A stretch of 64,000 nucleotides of DNA from Sphingorhabdus sp. EL138 (GCF_900258045.1 NZ_OGVD01000002.1:434001-498000), one strand, 5' to 3'. Counted from the stretch's first letter, positions 25,875 through 33,181 are shown. Notes: generated by a model from the sequence alone, not told the origin. A program made the numbers and translations.

Positions 25875-27011
25875 ATGCCGCTTTACTTGAATGACGACCA
25901 GAAAATGCTGCAGGACAGCGCAGCTGACTTTATGAAGGGCGAAGGCAATGTCACTCATTTCCGTGAGTTCCGTGACAAGAACTGCAAGGATGGTTTTTCC
26001 CATGCACTGTGGAAACAGTTCGCCGAAATGGGTTTCACGGGGATATTGGTTTCTGAAGGCGAAGGCGGATTGGGCCTTGGTCACACTGAGGCTGGTGTTG
26101 TTCTGGAAGAGATCGGCCGCAATCTCACGCCCTCACCCTTTCTTACGACCGCGGTTGCCGGTGTAGAGGCGCTGAATGCTGGCGGTAAGGCACTACGCGA
26201 TAAATATTTCCCAGGGATATTGTCAGGTGATAGCGTTTTGGCGCTCGCAATCGACGAAGGTCCGAAACACCGGCCGGATCAGATAGCCATGGCCGCGACC
26301 CGTGAAGGCAATGGCTTTAAGCTTGATGGCAAGAAGCAATTTGTTGTCCAGGGTGGCTCGGCCGATACGCTTGTCGTGGTAGCACGGACAAGCGGCAGTG
26401 CTGGCGAAGATAAAGGCCTGACTCTTTTCGCGGTTGATACCAATGCCAATGGATTGTCGAGAGACAGTGTGCGTCTGGTTGACAGTGCAATGGCAGCGCA
26501 TGTCGAATTTGACGGCGTAGTTGTCGACGCTGATGCGGTTATCGGTGAAGTGGATGAAGGCAGCGCAGTGCTTCAACGGATGCTGAATGCAGGTCGGGCA
26601 GGTTCGGCTGCAGAGACGTTGGGTGTTGGAGCTGGCGCGATGGATATCACCGTTGAGTATATCAAGGGTCGCAAGCAGTTTGACACGATCATTGGAACAT
26701 TTCAGGCGCTACAACACCGCGCAGCGCATTTATATAGCGAGATGGAGATCGCCCGCGCCACAGTGTTGAAAGCACAACAGATGCTCGATGAAGGTTCATC
26801 GAAAGCTGAGATGATGGTTTCTGTCGCCAAGGCCAAGGCCAGCAAAGCGACGTCGCTCTCGGTCAAAGAGGGCGTGCAAATGCATGGCGGTGTTGGGATG
26901 ACCGATGAATATGATATCGGTCTTTACATGAAGCGCGATCGAGCGCTGGCGGAATTTATGGGTGACGCCAATTATCACACCAATCTCGTTGCGGAAATGC
27001 ACGGTTACTAA
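25875..27011 (+). CDS. Acyl-CoA dehydrogenase family protein (partner subunit)
   Basis: A 378-residue homologue starting MPLYLNDDQKMLQDSAADFMKGEG. The ATG at 25875 is preferred because GAAGGA lies eight bases before it; an ATG at 25866 overlaps that ribosome site. The usual Trp/Thr-rich FAD loop is replaced by LAIDEGPKHRPDQIAMAAT, while the C-terminal VQMHGGVGMTDEYDIGLYMKR is conserved. Divergence in the middle domain fits a subunit that pairs with the 397-residue enzyme. It lies 10 bp before the SDR gene. Confidence 0.87.
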   Translation: MPLYLNDDQKMLQDSAADFMKGEGNVTHFREFRDKNCKDGFSHALWKQFAEMGFTGILVSEGEGGLGLGHTEAGVVLEEIGRNLTPSPFLTTAVAGVEALNAGGKALRDKYFPGILSGDSVLALAIDEGPKHRPDQIAMAATREGNGFKLDGKKQFVVQGGSADTLVVVARTSGSAGEDKGLTLFAVDTNANGLSRDSVRLVDSAMAAHVEFDGVVVDADAVIGEVDEGSAVLQRMLNAGRAGSAAETLGVGAGAMDITVEYIKGRKQFDTIIGTFQALQHRAAHLYSEMEIARATVLKAQQMLDEGSSKAEMMVSVAKAKASKATSLSVKEGVQMHGGVGMTDEYDIGLYMKRDRALAEFMGDANYHTNLVAEMHGY

Positions 27012-27020
27012 AAGGATTTC

Positions 27021-27815
27021 ATGATGGATTTTAACAAGCTATTCTCGCTTGAAGGCCGGGTTGCGCTGGTAACCGGCGGGCATCGGGGCATTGGTCGGAT
27101 GATCTCGGAAGGTTTTCTGGCTCAAGGTGCCAAGGTTTACATTTCCGGGCGCAAGGCCGAGGCATGTGATGCCGCGGCCGCTGAAATGGGTGATAACTGT
27201 ACATCTGTGCCCGGTGATGTCAGCACGGTCGAGGGTTGTAAGGCCCTTGCTGCAGAGCTTGCAAAGCACGAGGAAAAACTCGACATATTGATCAACAATG
27301 CCGGCGTTGCTTGGGGCGAGGAATATCTCAGCTTTCCCGAAGCAGGCTGGGACAAGGTCATGGATACCAATGTCAAAGGGCTGTTCTTCCTCACCCAGGC
27401 ACTGCATCCGCAATTGAAAGCGGCGGCCAGCTTTGATCGCCCGGCCAAGGTCGTGAATATTGCTTCGATCGATGGCTTCAAGGTCAACCCCTGGGAGACC
27501 TACAGCTATCAGGCATCGAAAGCGGCTGTGGTTCACTTGACCCGCAAGATGGCATCCAAGCTGGTTTCCGACGACATCATCATGTCCGGCATTGCACCGG
27601 GTGCTTTTGCATCCAACATGAATAAAGCGGCGCGCGATCATGAAGGCGCGGTCGAAAAAGGTATCCCGGCAAAACGCATCGGCCGACCTGAGGATATGGC
27701 AGCTGCGGCGATATATCTGTCGAGCAGCGCAGGCGACTATGTCGTGGGTACGACCCTCATCGTTGACGGGGGTGTCGTCAATGCGGCTAATCCCGGCGCA
27801 ACCATAGAGCCTTAA
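27021..27815 (+). CDS. SDR family oxidoreductase
   Basis: A 264-residue short-chain dehydrogenase: TGGHRGIG nucleotide motif (about 19-26), NNAG at about 90-93, catalytic Ser in VNIASIDGF and YSYQASK for Tyr/Lys. An Arg/Lys-rich turn after the second strand (ISGRKAEA) suggests NADP preference, unlike the other SDR in this region. It is third in the operon after two acyl-CoA dehydrogenases. It could act on a ketone or hydroxyl group of the degraded acid. Confidence 0.87.
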   Translation: MMDFNKLFSLEGRVALVTGGHRGIGRMISEGFLAQGAKVYISGRKAEACDAAAAEMGDNCTSVPGDVSTVEGCKALAAELAKHEEKLDILINNAGVAWGEEYLSFPEAGWDKVMDTNVKGLFFLTQALHPQLKAAASFDRPAKVVNIASIDGFKVNPWETYSYQASKAAVVHLTRKMASKLVSDDIIMSGIAPGAFASNMNKAARDHEGAVEKGIPAKRIGRPEDMAAAAIYLSSSAGDYVVGTTLIVDGGVVNAANPGATIEP

Positions 27816-27824
27816 ACCTCTACC

Positions 27825-27852
27825 TTGACCTGATGGCTCCATACTGTATTAT
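27825..27852 (+). promoter_or_regulatory. Probable sigma-70 promoter of the lipoprotein gene
   Basis: -35 TTGACC (27825-27830), 16-bp spacer, -10 TATTAT (27847-27852). Transcription would start near 27859, about 20 nt before the ATG at 27880. Confidence 0.6.
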
Positions 27853-27872
27853 TACAACAATACAGTATGGAG
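27837..27872. promoter_or_regulatory. 14-bp perfect palindrome over the -10 region, candidate operator
   Basis: CTCCATACTGTATT (27837-27850) and AATACAGTATGGAG (27859-27872) are exact reverse complements with an 8-bp centre. The dyad covers the -10 box and the predicted start point, and its right arm contains the GGAG ribosome site eight bases before the ATG at 27880. A repressor bound here would block the promoter; if transcribed from further upstream, the hairpin would hide the ribosome site. Confidence 0.75.
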
Positions 27873-27879
27873 AATCCCG

Positions 27880-28413
27880 ATGACCAACAAATATCTTGTC
27901 GCGCTTGCAGCCGTTCCGTTGATCTTGACTGCCTGTTCTGGCGGCGGCGAGAGTGAGCAGGGCGACGGCTTTGAAATGTCAATCGAAACCGATGGTGAGG
28001 GAACCGGTGGATCGGACAAAGTGTCAATCGGCGGTAAAGACGGCGACAGCAAATTCTCGATCAAGACAGACGGTTTTTCCATGGACGTCGACCTGCCTCA
28101 GATATCGCTCGACAGCGATGATTTCGATCTGAACAATGTCTCCCTTTACCCGGGTTCGAAAGTGACGGGCCTGAATGTCGAAGACAAGGACGGACAGGGC
28201 GGCAAGGTCATTTTAAGTTTCGACGCGCCGACCAACACCGATGATCTCGTATCCTGGTTCGAACAGAAAATGACTGACGAGAATTTCGTTGTGCAAAAGG
28301 ACGGTAACAAGCTTTCGGGGCAAACCGATGAAGGGGATCCGTTTCTGCTCGAACTGACCGAGAAGGGTGCAGAGGAAAGCAGTGGCAAGCTTGAATTCTC
28401 CGAAAATAAATAG
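27880..28413 (+). CDS. Lipoprotein of unknown function
   Basis: A 177-residue acidic lipoprotein. The signal peptide ends in the lipobox LTAC with Cys19. A Gly/Asp/Ser-rich linker follows (about 20-75), with FSIKTDGFSMDVDLPQISLDSDDFDLNNVSLYPGSKV. The C-terminal domain (about 90-177) contains VILSFDAPTNTDDLVSWFEQKMTDENF, which resembles the small domain seen in DUF4124-adjacent or BamC-like lipoproteins only in size. I do not recognise the family. Its promoter carries a long palindrome, so expression is probably tightly regulated. It stands alone. Confidence 0.8.
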   Translation: MTNKYLVALAAVPLILTACSGGGESEQGDGFEMSIETDGEGTGGSDKVSIGGKDGDSKFSIKTDGFSMDVDLPQISLDSDDFDLNNVSLYPGSKVTGLNVEDKDGQGGKVILSFDAPTNTDDLVSWFEQKMTDENFVVQKDGNKLSGQTDEGDPFLLELTEKGAEESSGKLEFSENK

Positions 28414-28529
28414 CCCGCAGTTACTGATCCATCGCGGTACAACTATTTACACAATTTGGTGAAGCTGTTCAGCTTCCCGGCAAAATGCTATGCTATTGTC
28501 ATCTGACATAACATAGCAGGAGCGGGATA

Positions 28530-29216
28530 ATGCGGAACACAGCCAAGAAATTGAAACTGACGGTAGCAGCGGCCATGTTCGCAGCCCCACTATCCATGAC
28601 CCCGCTATTTTCGGCCCCGGCCTATGCACAATCTACCGGTGTCAAAAGCCTGCTCGGCGATGCCTCTGATGGGGCGCTCGATAAACTGTCTCAGCCGGGC
28701 GCCTTTTATGCAGACAAAGCGGTGCGGGTGTTATTGCCCGGGCCGTTGAAGAACGCCACCAAGATATTGCGCTTCACCAGCAAGGCGGGCCTGACCAAGG
28801 ATATTACCAAAAGCCTCAATGATGCGGCGGGCAAGGCGGCACTCGAAGCCAAGCCGATATTCCGCTCTGCCATAGATAATCTGACGGTGACTGACGGTGT
28901 CGGCATCGTGACCGGTGGCGGCACTGGTGGTACTGACTATCTGCGCAAAACGTCGGGCGAGGAGCTGGCTGTGAAAATCCGGCCGTTGGTTGAAAAGGCT
29001 CTGGGTGAGGTTGGTGCCTACAAACAGGTAGAAAGCCTTGGCTCGCTATCGGCCCTTTCGTCAATTGGTGGCTTGGACCTCTCTCGCGACGGATTAACCG
29101 ATAGTGTTACCGAGCAAGCGATGGACGGCATCTTCTCCTATATCGGTGCGGAAGAAACCAAATTTCGCGAAAACCCCTTGAAAAAGGGCAAAAAACTCCT
29201 TGATGGTATCTTCTAG
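28530..29216 (+). CDS. Secreted DUF4197 domain protein
   Basis: A 228-residue exported protein. The signal peptide ends SAPAYAQ-STG (about residue 34). The mature part matches DUF4197: GALDKLSQPGAFYADKAVRVLLPGPL, AKPIFRSAIDNLTVTDGVGIVTGGGTGGTDYLRKTSGEEL, and AMDGIFSYIGAEETKFRENP. The family is helical and periplasmic, without known function. TGTCATCTGACA lies at 28497-28508 just upstream and might be a small dyad site. AGGAGCGGG precedes the ATG. Confidence 0.87.
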   Translation: MRNTAKKLKLTVAAAMFAAPLSMTPLFSAPAYAQSTGVKSLLGDASDGALDKLSQPGAFYADKAVRVLLPGPLKNATKILRFTSKAGLTKDITKSLNDAAGKAALEAKPIFRSAIDNLTVTDGVGIVTGGGTGGTDYLRKTSGEELAVKIRPLVEKALGEVGAYKQVESLGSLSALSSIGGLDLSRDGLTDSVTEQAMDGIFSYIGAEETKFRENPLKKGKKLLDGIF

Positions 29217-29362
29217 GAGCCATCATTCGGTTGCAAAATATGCAACTAATCAATCTCCGTTTTCAATTGAAACTTAACCGTTTGAGGACCATTTCCTGAC
29301 TATCAGTTAGACAGGAAAAGTGATGTTTGATCGGCGTTTTTAACAAAACAGGAGTTTGTCCC

Positions 29363-29437
29363 ATGAAAACGCTTTTCAATATAGTAGCCGCCCTGACCGT
29401 TAGCAGCATCATCATGATGACTACCGTTCAGGTTTAA
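29363..29437 (+). CDS. 24-codon hydrophobic small protein
   Basis: ATG at 29363 with AGGAG eight bases upstream, TAA at 29435-29437. The product begins MKTLFNIVAALTVSS and continues with IIMM and TTVQV: one basic residue, then a single hydrophobic helix. An imperfect 11-bp dyad (TTTCCTGACTA / TAGACAGGAAA, 29292-29318) lies upstream, and two hairpins, the second a strong terminator, lie downstream. The gene thus looks like a complete small transcription unit encoding a membrane micropeptide or an incomplete signal sequence. A leader-peptide role is possible, but no gene follows the terminator. Confidence 0.5.
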   Translation: MKTLFNIVAALTVSSIIMMTTVQV

Positions 29438-29455
29438 TCGCTACAGTTTTTTCAG

Positions 29456-29495
29456 TCCCGGTTGCCGCTAATCCTCCTCCCGATAGGCACCGGGA
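29456..29495 (+). other. Hairpin downstream of the small ORF
   Basis: TCCCGGTTGCC (29456-29466) pairs with GGCACCGGGA (29486-29495) apart from one bulge. It precedes the terminator hairpin by 6 bp. Confidence 0.6.
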
Positions 29496-29501
29496 TTGTA
29501 C

Positions 29502-29561
29502 CGACGGTCCGGCCCTTTCAGAATATCCCCCTCCCGAAAGGCCGGACCAACGGTTTTTTTT
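29502..29561 (+). terminator. Strong rho-independent terminator of the small ORF
   Basis: GGTCCGGCC-CTTTC (29506-29519) pairs with GAAAG-GCCGGACC (29536-29548), extended by CCG/CGG at the base, then eight T (29554-29561). Confidence 0.93.
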
Positions 29562-29649
29562 GCTTCTGGACCGCTATTCAAGACTGAGAAATAGCCAATA
29601 AAGAAATATCACATTACATCCTTATTAGGAAAGCGGCTTCTTTCTGCCC

Positions 29650-29704
29650 TTGTCCACAATCCGGCAACTGTTTTTCCACAAGAAAGATCGACATCTGTGG
29701 ATAA
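29650..29704. promoter_or_regulatory. Cluster of three DnaA boxes
   Basis: TTGTCCACA (29650-29658), TTTTCCACA (29672-29680) and TGTGGATAA (29696-29704, a perfect TTATCCACA on the other strand) lie 22 and 24 bp apart, about two helical turns each. An AT-rich stretch (29578-29635) flanks them. None of the usual origin neighbours (hemE, maf, parAB, dnaA) is nearby, so this may be a DnaA-titrating or regulatory site and not oriC. Confidence 0.6.
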
Positions 29705-30102
29705 CTGGACCGGATCCATTTGGAGCGACTCGCAAACCCGTGTCATATACAATTCATCGGACGGAGTTTGAATGGAACCGGCGACCAGTCAGCAATGACC
29801 CGCTGGAACGATCTGAAACCTGAAGATAGTCGAAACGAGCATATTGTTTTTCGCAAGAAAGATAGAATGATCTTTCGATTGATGATTGGAAAAAACCCGC
29901 GAAGCGGAGGCGCAAGCCAAAGCGGAGCAGATGGACAACAATCATCGGGTGACTGGACCAATATCGGGTTTGAAACCGAAGCATGATCGCGCAAGCGGAA
30001 ATGCGGACAACCGACAACCGCTAACGATATTGGCCCGGAAACCGGACGCCGGAAAAGCGGACATTGAAATCGCAAGAGGACAATGACCCAGATCAGGCGC
30101 AG
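29705..30102. other. Gene-poor stretch between the DnaA boxes and an orphan terminator
   Basis: About 400 bp without a convincing gene. Frames of 88 codons (29720-29986, plus) and up to 158 codons (29743-30219, minus) exist, but they lack a ribosome site, recognisable motif or coding-like composition. GCGGACATTG at 30056 resembles half of the palindromic repeat at 60301. Because a terminator on the plus strand follows, the stretch may give an untranslated RNA. Confidence 0.4.
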
Positions 30103-30149
30103 TGGGAGCCGAAATCCGAACTTGTTCGGAGATCGACTCCCATTTTTTT
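30103..30149 (+). terminator. Orphan rho-independent terminator
   Basis: Outer stem TGGGAG (30103-30108) with CTCCCA (30137-30142), inner stem CCGAAC (30116-30121) with GTTCGG (30124-30129), then seven T at 30143-30149. No plus-strand gene ends here; the next gene (30235) is on the opposite strand. Confidence 0.8.
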
Positions 30150-30234
30150 GCCTGCTATCTTCGCAATTTCTCTCATCCCTGCCGTTATTGGGCCGACAGG
30201 CAATATCCGGGCAGGCCATGCTTTATTGCGCCGT

Positions 30235-30825
30235 TCATTCTGTCGCCCCCATATGATCATCAATCATCGTCTCAACATCCTCGACCGAGGTGCAGCGTTT
30301 GGCGAAATCGTCGCACATGGCGACAAACGCATCTTCATCAACCTGCCGCCGCTGCCAGAGGGCAAGTTCCGGCCTCTCAAGCTGCTCGCCGACTGCCATC
30401 GCGCTTTGATCCAGACTATAGACTTCCGCCGCGACAGTTTCGGCCAGCTCAGCATCATAATCCGGGGCAATGTCCCAGCGCGGGCCGGCATAATAGACCG
30501 CCGCGTACATGATCCTTGCCTTTGCGCCGCTTACCTTCGATGCACGCATGGCTTCGTAAAACATCCGGTGCGTCGCTTTCCATTCGCGGGTCCTGATATC
30601 GCAATACCAGTCATGCACGACCGATGCCTTGCGATAGCGACCGACAAAGGGGCTGCCGAGGATCGACCAGGCAAATTTGGGTATTGATGCACCGTCCACC
30701 TGCACCATTGCTGGCACGCTCCACACCAGCCGTGCATCATCGACAAAGGCAAAACGGTTGAGCAGGGTCATGATCCGGCCATCCTCATCCCATTCAAATC
30801 GCGGTCGTCCGGTATAATGCGCCAT
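30235..30825 (-). CDS. DUF1353 domain protein
   Basis: A 196-residue protein with the DUF1353 core: MVQVDGASIPKFAWSILGSPFVGRYRKASVVHDWYC, followed by HRMFYEAMRASKVSGAKARIMYAAVYYAGPRW. The His/Asp of VVHDW and the DGAS-PxF motif are the conserved features; the family occurs in phages and bacteria and has no known activity. The ATG at 30825 (MAHYTGRPRFEW) is preferred since AAAGGA lies six bases before it; an upstream in-frame ATG at 30882 is less likely. It stands alone in a low-density region. Confidence 0.82.
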   Translation of the reverse strand: MAHYTGRPRFEWDEDGRIMTLLNRFAFVDDARLVWSVPAMVQVDGASIPKFAWSILGSPFVGRYRKASVVHDWYCDIRTREWKATHRMFYEAMRASKVSGAKARIMYAAVYYAGPRWDIAPDYDAELAETVAAEVYSLDQSAMAVGEQLERPELALWQRRQVDEDAFVAMCDDFAKRCTSVEDVETMIDDHMGATE

Positions 30826-30984
30826 GATTGTCCTTTCCGCCGCGTTTTCAATACTCTCGCGGCCTGTATCGGGGTCTATCATAACATATTTGCCCTTTTC
30901 TTTGCCGACCAGTGACCGTCATCACAAAAGGTTATGGAATCAGCCGCTACTACAATGAAGCGATGCCGCTAATTCACAAAAAAT

Positions 30985-31068
30985 TGTGGGGGGCGGCGGT
31001 GTCGCACCCCCACAGGAGCTTCGGCCTCGTGGTGGTTCTTCCCTTTTGGGAGCGCCCCAGTAACTGGG
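30985..31068 (+). ncRNA. Structured, non-coding stretch with several hairpins (candidate)
   Basis: TGTGGGGG (30985-30992) pairs with CCCCCACA (31007-31014). CCC/GGG closes a TTTT loop at 31041-31050. CCCAGT-A-ACTGGG (31056-31068) is a perfect small palindrome. A fourth hairpin follows at 31078. No ORF of note covers the region. It could be one folded RNA or two remnants of mobile DNA; no known RNA family is recognised. Confidence 0.4.
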
Positions 31069-31077
31069 CATTCCTCT

Positions 31078-31116
31078 GGAAGTCCGATGGTATTGCGACC
31101 CGGCCATCGGGCTTCC
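31078..31116 (+). repeat. Twin hairpin, copy A
   Basis: GGAAGTCCGATGG (31078-31090) pairs with CCATCGGGCTTCC (31104-31116) over 13 pairs, one of them T-G. The 13-nt loop contains GCGACCCGG. Copy B at 31288 has the same loop core and a stem differing by pair-preserving changes. Confidence 0.7.
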
Positions 31117-31287
31117 TAGGGAAAGTGCCGTAACATCCTGAAATTTTTTAAGTATTCTGTCATATTTTACCCAGAAACATTGCGATTTCTCCATGATTGT
31201 GGCGCTGGTCACACTTAATTCATCGGCGTCGTCTATATTACGACTCTCGGCACCTTAAGCTTTGAGCTGTAATGCCGTAGATTTAAT

Positions 31288-31329
31288 GGAAGTCCGGTGG
31301 TTGGCGACCCGGCCGCCGGGCTTCTTTTT
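31288..31329 (+). terminator. Twin hairpin, copy B, with T-run
   Basis: GGAAGTCCGGTGG (31288-31300) pairs with CCGCCGGGCTTCT (31313-31325), loop TTGGCGACCCGG, and a run of five T (31325-31329). It fits a plus-strand terminator, yet no plus-strand gene precedes it. A possible -10 (TATATT near 31234) would give an RNA of about 85 nt ending here. Confidence 0.65.
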
Positions 31330-31565
31330 GATTCCCTCAGGCGCCGGGCGCGGGCATCCGCCCGCTTGGCTATCCTCGCATAAGCTCGGGCACGCGGTCG
31401 CGCTTGCCGACGCTAAGCGTCGGATCAATGCGACCTTTTACGCAGCGTCGGTGAGCATCGTCGGTGCGTAGCGAGGCGAGGGCGTCAAAATCAAATGGGA
31501 TCCGCCGCGCCTTATGGCGCTCTTCATCGGGTAGAGAATGGTGGAATTTTCGAGGAGTGCCCGCT
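31330..31565. other. GC-rich spacer with a palindrome, no gene
   Basis: Contains CCGACGCT-A-AGCGTCGG (31407-31423), a perfect dyad with one central base. No frame here resembles a protein family. It separates the twin hairpins from the 3' end of the LuxR-type gene. Confidence 0.4.
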
Positions 31566-32288
31566 CTACAGGCTAACCTTACCGGTTGATACGCCCGCCA
31601 ACACTGCCCCGATCTTGTTATGGACGCCAAATTTCGCGTAGATACGCCGCGTATAGCTGTCGATGGTCGTGGGCTGTACGCCCAATATGGTGGAAATGTC
31701 CGTAATGCTTTTGCCGAAGGCAAGCCATTGCAGTACCTCTGTTTCCCGTTTTGAAAGTTCAATCCGCTCCATCTTGTCCGCAAAGCAAGCCACGATTTTG
31801 ATGTGCGAGACGCTGGCGAGAGCCTCCAGCTGGCAAGTAATACCCGGCTCCAGAGAATGGATGTCCCGTTCAAACCCGAAACACATGCAACCTTCGATTT
31901 TATACGGTCCATATACGGGAATGATATATTCATCGACAATCCCGTTGCTTGCCACCCTCGTTTGAATTTTTTCTGCAAAACTTTTGTTTATGATGCTTTC
32001 TCCCGCCATGAGCGAAAGATAGTTGGAGGGCGTCCCTAGTGATATTATCAGATCGTGGATATTCTCGATCTGCTTTTGTAGCCCTATATTTTGCGAAGCG
32101 GTTTTATTGGGCCAGGCATTGCTGAATAACAGCCGTGGTATTTTGGTTGTCGGTGAATGCACGGACGGCGCGATATGATAGGTAAAGGATACGGATCCCA
32201 GGGATTGCGAAACTCTCAGGATGCGTTTTACCATACTGAATGGAGAACGGGCAGATTTTGTCGTCGCGATTTTGGGTTCGAACTTCAT
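31566..32288 (-). CDS. LuxR-type transcriptional regulator (solo)
   Basis: A 240-residue regulator. The C-terminal GerE-type helix-turn-helix covers about 172-235: LSKRETEVLQWLAFGKSITDISTILGVQPTTIDSYTRRIYAKFGVHNKIGA. The N-terminal part (about 20-160) has the size and strand pattern of the autoinducer-binding domain, but the usual Trp/Tyr/Asp set for acyl-homoserine lactones is not evident, and no luxI is in the window. GGAGG lies 11 bp before the ATG. It is divergent from the fasciclin lipoprotein gene and could control it through a dyad at 32354-32375. Ligand unknown. Confidence 0.8.
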   Translation of the reverse strand: MKFEPKIATTKSARSPFSMVKRILRVSQSLGSVSFTYHIAPSVHSPTTKIPRLLFSNAWPNKTASQNIGLQKQIENIHDLIISLGTPSNYLSLMAGESIINKSFAEKIQTRVASNGIVDEYIIPVYGPYKIEGCMCFGFERDIHSLEPGITCQLEALASVSHIKIVACFADKMERIELSKRETEVLQWLAFGKSITDISTILGVQPTTIDSYTRRIYAKFGVHNKIGAVLAGVSTGKVSL

Positions 32289-32353
32289 CGCCCGACTGTC
32301 CTCCCTGATTATACACCATCACACATTCAATATACTGATTATGATTTTTGCCG

Positions 32354-32375
32354 CTGTCACGCGAATGCGCGACAG
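32354..32375. promoter_or_regulatory. Dyad in the luxR-fasciclin intergenic region
   Basis: CTGTC-A-CGC-GAAT-GCG-C-GACAG: eight pairs with one mismatch around a 4-bp centre. CTGT-N14-ACAG resembles lux-box symmetry but with wider spacing. It lies between the divergent regulator and lipoprotein genes. Confidence 0.45.
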
Positions 32376-32540
32376 GGTTAATTTTTACAAAGGGATATAT
32401 GTCCAAGCAGCGCAAAACTCGCTTGTGGATCAACAATAATCCCACCAGAAACGATATTGTTACGACTCCGTTCCACGAACCCTTTGCCATCACCCAATCA
32501 TTGGTGATACAAAGAGGAGAATCCCAACGAAAGGTGAGTT

Positions 32541-33113
32541 ATGAATACCCCCATGAAATTGCTTCTAGCGACCGCTGCATTGGCAACTGTCACCGCCTGT
32601 TCCTCTGAAATGAGTGAGGACGAACAAGCCATTTATGATGCACGGTTGGAAGAAGAAGCCAAGAAACCAACTAATCTTACTGCCATTGTTCAGGGCAATC
32701 CCGACCTTTCCACGGCCAGCACCATGGTCGCAATATCGGGCATTGCCGTCGATCTTAAAGATGACGGGCCATTCACGGTATTTATCGCCAATAATGATGC
32801 GTTCAACAAGATGGATCCGGAAGAACTTAACGGTCTGATGACGGCTGAAGACAAGACCGAACTCGCCAGCATGGCAAGATTTGGTCTGGTCGAAGGCGAC
32901 CTGAAGAGCGCCGATATCGCAAAGGCGATCACCGAAGGCGGAGGGACAGCCAGCCTGACCACTTTGCAAGGTGGAGCCATCAAGGTGAGCCTGGATGGTG
33001 AAAAACTAGTTCTCGAAGATGCCGCCGGCAACAAGGTCAATGTGGTTGAAGCTGATATTGATTCAAGCAACGGCACCGTTCACATCATCGACACCGTGTT
33101 GAGACCAAAATAG
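32541..33113 (+). CDS. Fasciclin (FAS1) domain lipoprotein
   Basis: A 190-residue protein. The signal peptide ends in the lipobox TVTAC with Cys20. One FAS1 domain (about 45-190) shows the H1-like motif GPFTVFIANNDAFNKM and the H2-like motif IDSSNGTVHIIDTVLRPK; IVQGNPDLSTAS forms the first helix. FAS1 domains mediate adhesion in many bacteria; here the protein is anchored in a membrane by lipidation. An acidic linker (SSEMSEDEQAIYDARLEEEAKK) connects anchor and domain. A likely partner is the divergent LuxR-type regulator. Confidence 0.9.
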   Translation: MNTPMKLLLATAALATVTACSSEMSEDEQAIYDARLEEEAKKPTNLTAIVQGNPDLSTASTMVAISGIAVDLKDDGPFTVFIANNDAFNKMDPEELNGLMTAEDKTELASMARFGLVEGDLKSADIAKAITEGGGTASLTTLQGGAIKVSLDGEKLVLEDAAGNKVNVVEADIDSSNGTVHIIDTVLRPK

Positions 33114-33144
33114 TCGATATCTATCTGATTTGAAATTTGTACTT

Positions 33145-33181
33145 TTTGAACGGGTGCCCCTTTTCCGGACGCCCGTTCAAA
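33145..33181. other. Hairpin after the fasciclin gene
   Basis: TTTGAACGGGTG (33145-33156) pairs with CGCCCGTTCAAA (33170-33181), with one G-T pair. There is no T-run after it on either strand beyond the stem itself, so termination would be weak. Confidence 0.5.

Noticed and set aside
27837-27872. SOS/LexA box reading of the CTGT...ACAG dyad
   Set aside because: Spacing (16 bp) fits neither the gammaproteobacterial CTGT-N8-ACAG nor the alphaproteobacterial GTTC-N7-GTTC box.
29743-30219. Minus-strand frame of up to 158 codons in the gene-poor stretch
   Set aside because: No ribosome site, no domain, atypical amino-acid mix, and it crosses an apparent terminator hairpin. Treated as non-coding.
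31078-31116. Thought of a cobalamin riboswitch because GGAAGTCCGATGG recalls its core
   Set aside because: The B12 box and the remaining conserved blocks are missing, and no corrinoid or related gene lies downstream.
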